From: Cervus elaphus
Taxonomy: Eukaryota; Chordata; Mammalia; Artiodactyla; Cervidae
Direction of reading: 5' to 3'
DNA length: 64,000 nt
Assembly: GCF_910594005.1 (NCBI RefSeq)
Contig: NW_025316729.1
Location: forward strand, 186,001-250,000
The first letter of the stretch is position 1. Every line of letters starts with the position of its first letter. Made by a program: the position numbers and the translations under genes. A model generated the notes under the pieces. That model saw only the letters and a program-made list of their open reading frames with translations, was not told where the DNA came from and did not search any database. Of this stretch, positions 22,776 through 34,852 are shown in pieces.

Positions 22776-24803
22776 CTTGGTCTCCCGCCTCAGCTGGAGA
22801 GGCGTCCCAATTGCCCTGCCAAGCCTCGAGGAGAATCCCGAGTTCTCCCTCGCAACTAGGCAGGAGTCCTGACGTCTCTGAACAAACACGTGTGTGGAAT
22901 GGCCATCCCCGTCGTAACTCGAGAATATACCCCAGGTTCCCGCCGCAACTCGAGAAAAACCATGAGACTTCCTCCTCGTCGCGAGATGAGGCCCGATTCC
23001 CCTGTAGTGCGTGCAGAGCAATTCCGTGTTGCCCATCACACATGAAAGGAGCCTTGATTTCCTTGATGGCACTCCAGAGAATACCCAAAAACACTGTTTC
23101 AAGGCTAGAGGGAACTTGAGGTCACAGTAGCAACAAGAAAGAGCTCCGTGGACCAAAAATCAACTCGAGATGAGAGGTTAGTCCCTGGCTTCAACTCCAG
23201 AGGAATACCACCTTACCACAAGTACCTCAAGAGGAGGCTTCTCTCAGCTCTACGTATGTTGAGGGACCCTGAGTTTGCAGCCTCAAGTGGAATGGACACC
23301 GCGATGCCCTGACTCGAAATAAGGCCGGATATCCCTGCAGTGACTTGAATGCAGGCTCGTCTTGCATCTCCCAATACGAAAGGATGTCTGAATCCCCTGT
23401 GGAGACCACAGAGAAAGACCTAGTTCCCCACCTCATCGCGACCGGAGGCCTCACATCCTTCGAAAACTCCAGAGGTACGCGGAGATCAGTGCCTCCAAAG
23501 GAGATGATGCCTGACTCCTCGTGAAACTTGATAGGAGTCCCAGGATTCCTGTGGCACGTGGAAAGGGACACTTGGTCTACCACCTCAGCTGGAGAGGCGT
23601 CCCAATTGCCCTGCCAAGCCTCGAGGAGAATCCCGAGTTGTCCCTCGCAACTAGGCAGGAGTCATGACGTCGCTGAACAAACACATGGGTGGAAGGGCCA
23701 TCACCGTCGTAACTCGAGAATATACCCCAGGTTCCCGCCGCAACTCGAGAAAAACCATGAGACTTCCCCCTCGCCGCAAAATGAGGCCCGATTCCCCTGC
23801 ATTGCGTGCAGAGCAATTCCGTGTTGCACATCACACATGAAAAAAGCCTTGATTTCCTTGATGGCACTCCAGAGAAACCCCAAGAACACTGTTTCCAGGC
23901 TAGAGGGAACCTGAGGTCACTGTAGTAACAGGAAAGAGCTCCGTGGACCAAGAATCAACTCGAGATGAGAGGTTAGTCCCTGGCTTCGACTCCAGAGGAA
24001 TACCACCTTACCACAAGCACCTCAAGAGGAGGCTTCTGTCAGCTCTAGGTATGTGAGAAGGACCCTGAGTTTGCGGCCTCAAGTGGAATGGACACCGCGA
24101 TGCCCTGACTCAAAATAAGGCAGGATATCCCTGCAGTGACTTGAATGCAGGCTCGTCTTGCATCTCCCAAGACGAAAGGGTGTCTGAATCCCCTGTGGAG
24201 ACCACAGAGAGAGACCTAGTTCCCCACCTCATCGCGACAGGAGGCCTCACATCCTTTGAAAACTTCAGAGGTACGCGGAGATCAGTGCCTCCAAAGGAGA
24301 CGATGCCTGACTCCTCGTGAAACTTGATAGGAGTCCCAGGATTCCTGTGGCACGAGGAAAGGGACCCTTGGTCTACCACCTCAGCTGGAGAGGCGTCCCA
24401 ATTGCCCTGCCAAGCCTCGAGGAGAATCCCGAGTTGTCCCTCGCAACTAGGCAGGAGTCCTGACGTCGGTGAACAAACACGTGTGTGGAAGGGCCATCAC
24501 CGTCGTAACTCGAGAATATACCCCAGGTTCCAGCCGCAACTCGAGAAAAACCATGAGACTTCCCCCTCGCCGCAAAATAAGGCCCGATTCCCCTGCACTG
24601 CGTGCAGAGCAATTCCGTGTTGCACATCACACATGAAAGGAGCCTTGATTTCCTTGATGGCACTCCAGAGAAACCCCAAGAACACTGTTTAAAGGCTAGA
24701 GGGAACTTGAGGTCACAGAAGCAACAAGAAAGAGCTCCGTGGACCAAAAATCAACTCGAGATGAGAGGTTAGTCCCTGGCTTCGACTCCAGAGGAATACC
24801 ACC
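22776..24803. repeat. Related monomer pair following the dimer duplication
   Basis: The tail of the 22418 monomer is followed by monomers at 23213 and 24008, each starting 795 bp after the one before. These two share gtctaccacctcagc, ccatcaccgtcg and a cgcaaaat variant, so they are sisters. The first has lost a base in tatgttgaggg. The cgcaaaatgagg variant also occurs in the 20035 and 21624 monomers and again at 41281, so it is shared across blocks. Confidence 0.75.
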
Positions 24804-27800
24804 TTACCACCAGCACCTCAAGAGGAGGCTTCTCTCAGCTCTAGGTATGTGAAAGGGACCCTGAGTTTGCGGCCTTAAGTGGAATGGACACCGCGATGCC
24901 CTGACTCGAAATAAGGCCGGATATCCCTACAGTGACTTGAATGCAGGCTCGTCTTGCATCTCCCAAGACGAAAGGATGTCTGAATCCCCTGTGGAGACCA
25001 CAGAGAAAGACCTAGTTCCCCACCTCATCGCGACGGGAGGCCTCACATCCTTTGAAAATTCCAGAGGTACCCGGAGATCAGTGCCTCCAAAGGAGACGAT
25101 GCCTGACTCCTCGTGAAACTTGATAGGAGTCCCAGGATTCCTGTGGCACGTGGAAAGGGACCCTTGGTCTCCCGCCTCAGCTGGAGAGGCGTCACAATTG
25201 CCCTGCCAAGCCTCGAGGAGAATCCCGAGTTGTCCCTAGCAACTAGGCAAGAGTCCTGCCGTCGCTGAACAAACACGTGTGTGGAAGGGCCATCCCCGTC
25301 GTAACTCGAGAATATACCCCAGGTTCCCGCCGCAACTCGAGAAAAACCATGAGACTTCCCCCTCGCCGGGAGATGAGGCCCGATTCCCCTGCACTGCACG
25401 CAGAGCAATTCCCTGTTGCACATCAAACATGAAAGGAGCCTTGATTTCCTTGGTGGTACACCAGAGAAACCTCAAGAACATTGTTTCAAGGCTAGAGGGA
25501 TCCTGAGGTCACTGTAGCAACACGAAAGAGCTCCGTGGAACAAAAATCAACTCGAGATGAGAGGTTAGTCCCTGGCTTCGACTCCACAGGAATACCACCT
25601 TAACACAAGCACCTCAAAGGAGGCTTCTCTCAGCCCTAGGCAGGTGAGAGGGACCCTGATTTTGCGGCCTCAAGTTGAATTGACACCGCGATGCCCTGAC
25701 TTGAAATAAGGCCGAATATCCCTGCAGTGACTTGAATGCAGACTCGTCTTGCATCTCCCAAGATGAAAGGATGTCTGAATCCCCTGTGGAGACCACAGAG
25801 AAAGACCTAGTTCCCCACCTCATCGCGACCGGAGGCCTCACATCCTTTGAAAATTCCAGAGGTACGCGGAGATCAGTGCCTCCAAAGGAGACGATGCCTG
25901 ACTCCTCGTGAAACTTGATAGGAGTCCCAGGATTCCTGTGGCACATGGAAAGGGACCTATGGTCTCCCGCCTCAGCTGGAGAGGCGTCCCAATTGCCCTG
26001 CCAAGCCTCGAGGAGAATCCCGAGTTGTCCCTCGCAACTAGGCAGGAGTCCTGACGTTGCTGAACAAACACGTGGCTGGAAGGGCCATCCCCGTCGTAAC
26101 TCGAGAATATACCCCAGGTTCCCGCCGCAACTCGAGAAAAACCATGAGACTTCCCCCTCGCCGCGAGATGAGGCTCGATTCTCCTGCACTGCATGTAGAG
26201 CAATTCCGTGTTGCACATCAAACATGAAAGGATCCTTGATTTCCTTGATGGCACTCCAGAGAAACCCCAAGAACACTGTTTCAAGGCTAGAGGGATCCTG
26301 AGCTCACTGTAGCAGCATGAAAGAGCTCCGTGGACCAAGAATCAACTCGTGATGAGAGGTTAGTCCCTGGCTTCGACTCCAGAGGAATACCACCTTACCA
26401 CAAGCACCTCAAGAGGAGGCTTCTCTCAGCTCTAGGTATGTGAGAGGGACCCTGATTTTGCGGCCTCAAGTGGAATGGACACTGCGATGCCCTGACGCGA
26501 AATAAGGCCACATATCCCTGCAGTGACTTGAATGCATGCTCGTCTTGCATCTCCCAAGACGAAAGGATGTCTGAATCCCATGTGGAGACCACAGAGAAAG
26601 ACCTAGTTCCCCACCTCATCGCTACCGGAGGCCTCACATCCTTTGAAAACTCCAGAGGTACGCGGAGATCAGTGCCTCCAAAGGAGACGATGCCTGATTC
26701 CTGGTGAAACTTGATAGGAGTCCCAGGATTCCTGTGGCACGTGGAAAGGGACCCTTGGTCTCCCGCCTCAGCTGGAGAGGCGTCCCAATTGCCCTGCCAA
26801 GCCTCGAGGAGAATCCCGAGTTGTCCCTCGCAACTAGGCAGGAGTCCTAACGTCGCTGAACAAACACGTGGCTGGAAGGGCCACCCCCGTCGTAACTCGA
26901 GAATATACCCCAGGTTCCCGCCGCAACTCGAGAAAAACCATGAGACTTCCCCCTCGCCGCGAGATGAGGCCCGATTCCCCTGCACTGCGTGCAGAGCAAT
27001 TCCGTGTTGCACATCACACATGAAAGGAGCCTTGATTTCCTTGATGGCACTCCAGAGAAACCCCAAGAACACTGTTTCAAGCTTAGAGGGATCCTGAGGT
27101 CACTGTAGCAACAAGAAAGAGCTCCGTGGACCAAAAATCAACTCGAGATGAGAGGTTAGTCCCTGGCTTCGACTCCAGAGGAATACCACCTTACCACAAG
27201 CACCTCAAGAGGAGGCTTCTCTCAGCTCTAGGTATGTGAGAGGGACCCTGAGTTTGCGGCCTCAACTGGAATGGACACCGCGAAGCCGTGACTCGAAATA
27301 AGGCCGGATATCCCTGCAGTGACTTGAATGCACGCTCCTCTTGCATCTCCCATGAAGAAAGGATGTCTGAATCCCCTGTGGAGACCTCAGAGAAATATCT
27401 AGTTCCCCACCTCATCGCGACCGGAGGCCTCACATCCTTTGAAAACTCCAGAGGTATGCGGAGATCAGTGCCTCCAAAGGAGACGATGCCTGACTCCTCG
27501 TGAAACTTGATAGGAGTCCCAGGATTCCTGTGGCACATGGAAAGGGACCTATGGTCTCCCGCCTCAGCTGGAGAGGCGTCCCAATTGCCCTGCCAAGCCT
27601 CGAGGAGAATCCCGAGTTGTCCCTCGCAACTAGGCAGGAGTCCAGACGTCGCTGAACAAACACGTGGCTGGAAGGGCCATCCCCGTCGTAACTCGAGAAT
27701 ATACCCCAGGTTCCCGCCGCAACTCGAGAAAAACCATGAGACTTCCCCCTCGCCGCGAGATGAGGCTCGATTCTCCTGCACTGCATGTAGAGCAATTCCG

Positions 27801-28782
27801 TGTTGCACATCAAACATGAAAGGAGCCTTGATTTCCTTGATGGCACTCCAGAGAAAGCCCAAGAACACTGTTTCAAGGCTAGAGGGATCCTGAGGTCACT
27901 GTAGCAGCATGAAAGAGCTCCATGGACCAAGAATCAACTCGTGATGAGAGGTTAGTCCCTGGCTTCGACTCCAGAGGAATACCACCTTACCACAAGCACC
28001 TCAAGAGGAGGCTTCTCTCAGCTCTAGGTATGTGAGAGGGACCCTGATTTTTCGGCCTCAAGTGGAATGGACACCGAGGTGCCCTGACGCGAAATAAGGC
28101 CACATATCCCTGCAGTGATTTGAATGCAGGCTCGTCTTGCATCTCCCAAGACGAAACGATGTCTGAATCCCCTGTGGAGACCACATAGAAAGACCTAGTT
28201 CCCCACCTCATCGCTACCGGAGGCCTCACATCCTTTGAAAACTCCAGAGGTATGCGGAGATCAGTGCCTCCAAAGGAGACGATGCCTGACTCCTCGTGAA
28301 ACTTGATAGGAGTCCCAGGATTCCTGTGGCACGTGGAAAGGGACACTTGGTCTCCCGCCTCAGCTGGAGAGGCGTCCCAATTGCCCTGCCAAGCCTCGAG
28401 GAGAATCCCGAGTTGTCCCTTGCAACTAGGCAGGAGTCCTGACGTCGCTGAACAAACACGTGGGTGGAAGGGCCATCCCCGTCGTAACTCGAGAATATAC
28501 CCCAGGTTCCCGCCGCAACTCGAGAAAAACCATGAGACTTCCCCCTCGCCGCGAGATGAGGCCCGATTCCCCTGCACTGCGTGCAGAGCAATTCCGTGTT
28601 GCACATCACACATGAAAGGAGCCTTGATTTCCTTGATGGCACTCCAGAGAAAACCCAAGAACACTGTTTCAAGGCTAGAGGGATCCTGAGGTCACTTTAG
28701 CAACACGAAAGAGCTCCCTGGACCAAAAAGCATCTCGAGATGAGAGGTTAGTCCCTGGCTTCGACTCCAGAGGAATACCACC
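24804..28782. repeat. Pentamer HOR (E-F-G-H-I), 3979 bp, first copy
   Basis: Monomers start at 24804 (E), 25600 (F), 26395 (G), 27191 (H) and 27987 (I). E has tatgtgaaaggg, ccctacagtg, aactaggcaagag and ggtggtacaccag. F has ttaacacaag, cacctcaaaggagg (one base lost) and caagttgaattgac. G has gcgaaataaggccac and tgattcctggtg. H has caactggaatgg and gcacgctcctc. I has caccgaggtgcc and a ctccctggacc tail. The 3979-bp offset holds for E, F and the G head, whose partners start at 28783, 29579 and 30374, with only scattered single-base differences. Confidence 0.8.
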
Positions 28783-31700
28783 TTACCACCAGCACCTCAA
28801 GAGGAGGCTTCTCTCAGCTCTAGGTATGTGAAAGGGACCCTGAGTTTGCGGCCTTAAGTGGAATGGACACCGCGATGCCCTGACTCGAAATAAGGCCGGA
28901 TATCCCTACAGTGACTTGAATGCAGGCTCGTCTTGCATCTCCCAAGACGAAAGGATGTCTGAATCCCCTGTGGAGACCACAGAGAAAGACCTAGTTCCCC
29001 ACCTCATCGCGACGGGAGGCCTCACATCCTTTGAAAATTCCAGAGGTACGCGGAGATCAGTGCCTCCAAAGGAGACGATGCCTGACTCCTCGTGAAACTT
29101 GATAGGAGTCCCAGGATTCCTGTGGCACGTGGAAAGGGACCCTTGGTCTCCCGCCTCAGCTGTAGAGGCGTCACAATTGCCCTGCCAAGCCTCGAGGAGA
29201 ATCCCGAGTTGTCCCTAGCAACTAGGCAAGAGTCCTGCCGTCGCTGAACAAACACGTGTGTGGAAGGGCCATCCCCGTCGTAACTCGAGAATATACCCCA
29301 GGTTCCCGCCGCAACTCGAGAAAAACCATGAGACTTCCCCCTCGCCGGGAGATGAGGCCCGATTCCCCTGCACTGCACGCAGAGCAATTCCCTGTTGCAC
29401 ATCAAACATGAAAGGAGCCTTGATTTCCTTGGTGGTACACCAGAGAAACCTCAAGAACATTGTTTCAAGGCTAGAGGGATCCTGAGGTCACTGTAGCAAC
29501 ACGAAAGAGCTCCGTGGAACAAAAATCAACTCGAGATGAGAGGTTAGTCCCTGGCTTCGACTCCACAGGAATACCACCTTAACACAAGCACCTCAAAGGA
29601 GGCTTCTCTCAGCCCTAGGCATGTGAGAGGGACCCTGATTTTGCGGCCTCAAGTTGAATTGACACCGCGATGCCCTGACTTGAAATAAGGCCAAATATCC
29701 CTGCAGTGACTTGAATGCAGACTCGTCTTGCATCTCCCAAGATGAAAGGATGTCTGAATCCCCTGTGGAGACCACAGAGAAAGACCTAGTTCCCCACCTC
29801 ATCGCGACCGGAGGCCTCACATCCTTTGAAAATTCCAGAGGTACGCGGAGATCAGTGCCTCCAAAGGAGACGATGCCTGACTCCTCGTGAAACTTGATAG
29901 GAGTCCCAGGATTCCTGTGGCACATGGAAAGGGACCTATGGTCTCCCGCCTCAGCTGGAGAGGCGTCCCAATTGCCCTGCCAAGCCTCGAGGAGAATCCC
30001 GAGTTGTCCCTCGCAACTAGGCAGGAGTCCTGACGTCGCTGAACAAACACGTGGCTGGAAGGGCCATCCCCGTCGTAACTCGAGAATATACCCCAGGTTC
30101 CCGCCGCAACTCGAGAAAAACCATGAGACTTCCCCCTCACCGCGAGATGAGGCTCGATTCTCCTGCACTGCATGTAGAGCAATTCCGTGTTGCACATCAA
30201 ACATGAAAGGATCCTTGATTTCCTTGATGGCACTCCAGAGAAACCCCAAGAACACTGTTTCAAGGCTAGAGGGATCCTGAGCTCACTGTAGCAGCATGAA
30301 AGAGCTCCGTGGACCAAGAATCAACTCGTGATGAGAGGTTAGTCCCTGGCTTCGACTCCAGAGGAATACCACCTTACCACAAGCACCTCAAGAGGAGGCT
30401 TCTCTCAGCTCTAGGTATGTGAGAGGGACCCTGATTTTGCGGCCTCAAGTGGAATGGACACTGCGATGCCCTGACGCGAAATAAGGCCACATATCCCTGC
30501 AGTGACTTGAATGCAGGCTCGTCTTACATCTCCCAAGACGAAAGGATGTCTGAATCCCCTGTGGAGACCACATAGAAAGACCTAGTTCCCCACCTCATCG
30601 CTACCGGAGGCCTCACATCCTTTGAAAACTCCAGAGGTATGCGGAGATCAGTGCCTCCAAAGGAGACGATGCCTGACTCGTCGTGAAACTTGATAGGAGT
30701 CCCAGGATTCCTGTGGCACGTGGAAAGGGACCCTTGGTCTCCCGCCTCAGCTGGAGAGGCGTCCCAATTGCCCTGCCAAGCCTCGAGGAGAATCCCGAGT
30801 TGTCCCTCGCAACTAGGCAGGGGTCCTGACGTCGCTGAACAAACACGTGGGTGGAAGGGCCATCCCCGTCGTAACTCGAGAATATACCCCAGGTTCCCGC
30901 CGCAACTGGAGAAAAACCATGAGACTTCCCCCTCGCCGCGAGATGAGGCCCGATTCCCCTGCACTGCGTGCAGAGCAATTCCGTGTTGCACATCACACAT
31001 GAAAGGAGCCTTGATTTCCTTGATGGCACTCCAGAGAAACCCCAAGAACACTGTTTCAAGGCTAGAGGGATCCTGAGGTCACTGTAGCAACACGAAAGAG
31101 CTCCCTGGACCAAAAAGCAACTCGAGATGAGAGGTTAGTCCCTGGCTTCGACTCCAGAGGAATACCACCTTACCACCAGCACCTCAAGAGGAGGCTTCTC
31201 TCAGCTCTAGGTATGTGAAAGGGACCCTGAGTTTGCGGCCTCAAGTGGAATGGACACCGCGATGCCCTGGCTCGAAATAAGGCCGGATATCCCTACAGTG
31301 ACTTGAATGCAGGCTCGTCTTGCATCTCCCAAGACGAAAGGATGTCTGAATCCCCTGTGGAGACCACAGAGAAAGACCTAGTTCCCCACCTCATCGCGAC
31401 CGGAGGCCTCACATCCTTTGAAAACTCCAGAGGTACGCGGAGATCAGTGCCTCCAAAGGAGACGATGCCTGATTCCTGGTGAAACTTGATAGGAATCCCA
31501 GGATTCCTGTGGCACGTGGAAAGGGACACTTGGTCTCCCGCCTCAGCTGGAGAGGCGTCCCAATTGCCCTGCCAAGCCTCGAGGAGAATCCCGAGTTGTC
31601 CCTCGCAACTAGGCAGGAGTCCTAACGTCGCTGAACAAACACGTGGCTGGAAGGGCCACCCCCGTCGTAACTCGAGAATATACCTCAGGTTCCCGCCGCA

Positions 31701-33557
31701 ACTGGAGAAAAACCATGAGACTTCCCCCTCGCCGCGAGATGAGGCCCGATTCCCCTGCACTGCGTGCAGAGCAATTCCGTGTTGCACATCACACATGAAA
31801 GGAGCCTTGATTTCCTTGATGGCACTCCAGAGAAACCCCAAGAACACTGTTTCAAGCTTAGAGGGATCCTGAGGTCACTGTAGCAACAAGAAAGAGCTCC
31901 GTGGACCAAAAATCAACTCGAGATGAGAGGTTAGTCCCTGGCTTCGACTCCAGAGGAATACCACCTTACCACAAGCACCTCAAGAGGAGGCTTCTCTCAG
32001 CTCTAGGTATGTGAGAGGGACCCTGAGTTTGCGGCCTCAACTGGAATGGACACCGCGATGCCCTGACTCGAAATAAGGCCGGATATCCCTGCAGTGACTT
32101 GAATGCACGCTCCTCTTGCATCTCCCATGACGAAAGGATGTCTGAATCCCCTGTGGAGACCTCAGAGAAATATCTAGTTCCCCACCTCATCGCGACCGTA
32201 GGCCTCACATCCTTTGAAAACTCCAGAGGTATGCGGAGATCAGTGCCTCCAAAGGAGACGATGCCTGACTCCTCGTGAAACTTGATAGGAGTCCCAGGAT
32301 TCCTGTGGCACATGGAAAGGGACCTATGGTCTCCCGCCTCAGCTGGAGAGGCGTCCCAATTGCCCTGCCAAGCCTCGAGGAGAATCCCGAGTTGTCCCTC
32401 GGAACTAGGCAGGAGTCCTGACGTCGCTGAACAAACACGTGGGTGGAAGGGCCATCCCCGTCGTAACTCGAGAATATACCCCAGGTTCCCGCCGCAACTC
32501 GAGAAAAACCATGAGACTTCCCCCTCGCCGCGAGATGAGGCTCGATTCTCCTGCACTGCATGTAGAGCAATTCCGTGTTGCACATCAAACATGAAAGGAG
32601 CCTTGATTTCCTTGATGGCACTCCAGAGAAAGCCCAAGAACACTGTTTCAAGGCTAGAGGGATCCTGAGGTCACTGTAGCAGCATGAAAGAGCTCCGTGG
32701 ACCAAGAATCAACTCGTGATGAGAGGTTAGTCCCTGGCTTCGACTCCAGAGGAATACCACCTTACCACAAGCACCTCAAGAGGAGGCTTCTCTCAGCTCT
32801 AGGTATGTGAGAGGGACCCTGATTTTGCGGCCTCAAGTGGAATGGACACCGAGGTGCCCTGACGCGAAATAAGGCCACATATCCCTGCAGTGACTTGAAT
32901 GCAGGCTCGTCTTGCATCTCCCAAGACGAAAGGATGTCTGAATCCCCTGTGGAGACCACATAGAAAGACCTAGTTCCCCACCTCATCGCTACCGGAGGCC
33001 TCACATCATTTGAAAACTCCAGAGGTATGCGGAGATCAGTGCCTCCAAAGGAGACGATGCCTGACTCCTCGTGAAACTTGATAGGAGTCCCAGGATTCCT
33101 GTGGCACGTGGAAAGGGACCCTTGGTCTCCCGCCTCAGCTGGAGAGGCGTCCCAATTGCCCTGCCAAGCCTCGAGGAGAATCCCGAGTTGTCCCTCGCAA
33201 CTAGGCAGGAGTCCTGACGTCGCTGAACAAACACGTGGGTGGAAGGGCCATCCCCGTCGTAACTCGAGAATATACCCCAGGTTCCCGCCGCAACTCGAGA
33301 AAAACCATGAGACTTCCCCCTCGCCGCGAGATGAGGCCCGATTCCCCTGCACTGCGTGCAGAGCAATTCCGTGTTGCACATCACACATGAAAGGAGCCTT
33401 GATTTCCTTGATGGTACTCCAGAGAAACCCCAAGAACACTGTTTCAAGGCTAGAGGGATCCTGAGGTCACTGTAGTAACACGAAAGAGCTCCGTGGACCA
33501 AAAAGCAACTCGAGATGAGAGGTTAGTCCTTGGCTTCGACTCCAGAGGAATACCACC
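28783..33557. repeat. Hexamer version of the E-I HOR, 4775 bp
   Basis: Monomers start at 28783 (E), 29579 (F), 30374 (G/I hybrid), 31170 (E/G hybrid), 31966 (H) and 32762 (I). The third starts like G (cactgcgatgccctgacgcg) but has the I features ccacatagaaag and ctccctggacc. The fourth starts like E (ccaccagcacc, tatgtgaaaggg) and finishes like G (gattcctggtg, cctaacgtcg, caagcttagagg). The hexamer is therefore the pentamer with one extra monomer's length, carrying an I-to-E junction inside. The H and I monomers match 27191 and 27987 at an offset of 4775 bp. Confidence 0.75.
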
Positions 33558-34852
33558 TTACCACAAGCACCTCAAGAGGAGGCTTCTCTCAGCTCTATGT
33601 ATGTGAAAGGGACCCTGAGTTTGCGGCCTCAAGTGGAATGGACACCGCGATGCCCTGGCTCGAAATAAGGCCGGATATCCCTACAGTGACTTGAATGCAG
33701 GCTCGTCTTGCATCTCCCAAGACGAAAGGATGTCTGAATCCCCTGTGGAGACCACAGAGAAAGACCTAGTTCCCCACCTCATCGCGACCGGAGGCCTCAC
33801 ATCCTTTGAAAATTCCAGAGGTACGCAGAGATCAGTGCCTCCAAAGGAGACGATGCCTGACTCCTCGTGAAACTTGATAGGAGTCCCAGGATTCCTGTGG
33901 CACGTGGAAAGGGACCCTTGGTCTCCCGCCTCAGCTGGAGAGGCGTCCCAATTGCCCTGCCAAGCCTCGAGGAGAATCCCGAGTTGTCCCTAGCAACTAG
34001 GCAAGAGTTCTGCCGTCGCTGAACAAACACGTGTGTGGAAGGGCCATCCCCGTCGTAACTCGAGAATATACCCCAGGTTCCCGCCGCAACTCGAGAAAAA
34101 CCATGAGACTTCCCCCTCGCCGCAAGATGAGGCCCGATTCCCCTGCACTGCATGCAGAGCAAAACCCTGTTGCACATCAAACATGAAAGGAGCCTTGATT
34201 TCCTTGGTGGTACACCAGAGAAACCTCAAGAACATTGTTTCAAGGCTAGAGGGATCCTGAGGTCACTGTAGCAACACGAAAGAGCTCCGTGGACCAAAAA
34301 TCAACTCGAGATGAGAGGTTAGTCCCTGGCTTCGAATCCACAGGAATACCACCTTACCACAAGCACCTCAAGAGGAGGCTTCTCTCAGCCCTAGGCATGT
34401 GAGAGGGACCCTGATTTTGCGGCCTCAAGTGTAATGGACACCGCGATGCCCTGACTTGAAATAAGGCCGAATATCCCTGCAGTGACTTGAATGCAGACTC
34501 GTCTTGCATCTCCCAAGATGAAAGGATGTCTGAATCCCCTGTGGAGACCAAGAGAAAGACCTAGTTCCCCACCTCTTCGCGACCGGAGGCCTCACATCCT
34601 TTGAAAACTCCAGAGGTACGCGGAGATCAGTCTCCAAAGGAGAGGATGCCTGATTCCTCGTGAAACTTGATAGGAGTCCCAGGATTCCTGTGGCACGTTG
34701 AACGGGAAACTTGGTCTCCCGCCTCAGCTGGAGAGGCGTCCCAATTGCCCTGCCAAGCCTCGAGGAGAATCCCGAGTTGTCCCTCACAACTAGGAAGGAG
34801 TCCTGACGTCGCTGAACAAACACGTGGCTGGAAGGGCCATCCCCGTCGTAAC
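33558..34852. repeat. Third E-F start, truncated into the next HOR
   Basis: The monomer at 33558 is type E (tatgtgaaaggg, ccctacagtg, ggtggtacaccag). The one at 34354 begins as F-like (gaatccacagg, ccctaggcatg, gactcgtcttgc) and then passes into a tail shared with the 37535 monomer. The second monomer is 793 bp, having lost bases in gaccaagagaaag and gatcagtctcc. The HOR changes register within this monomer. Confidence 0.75.
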
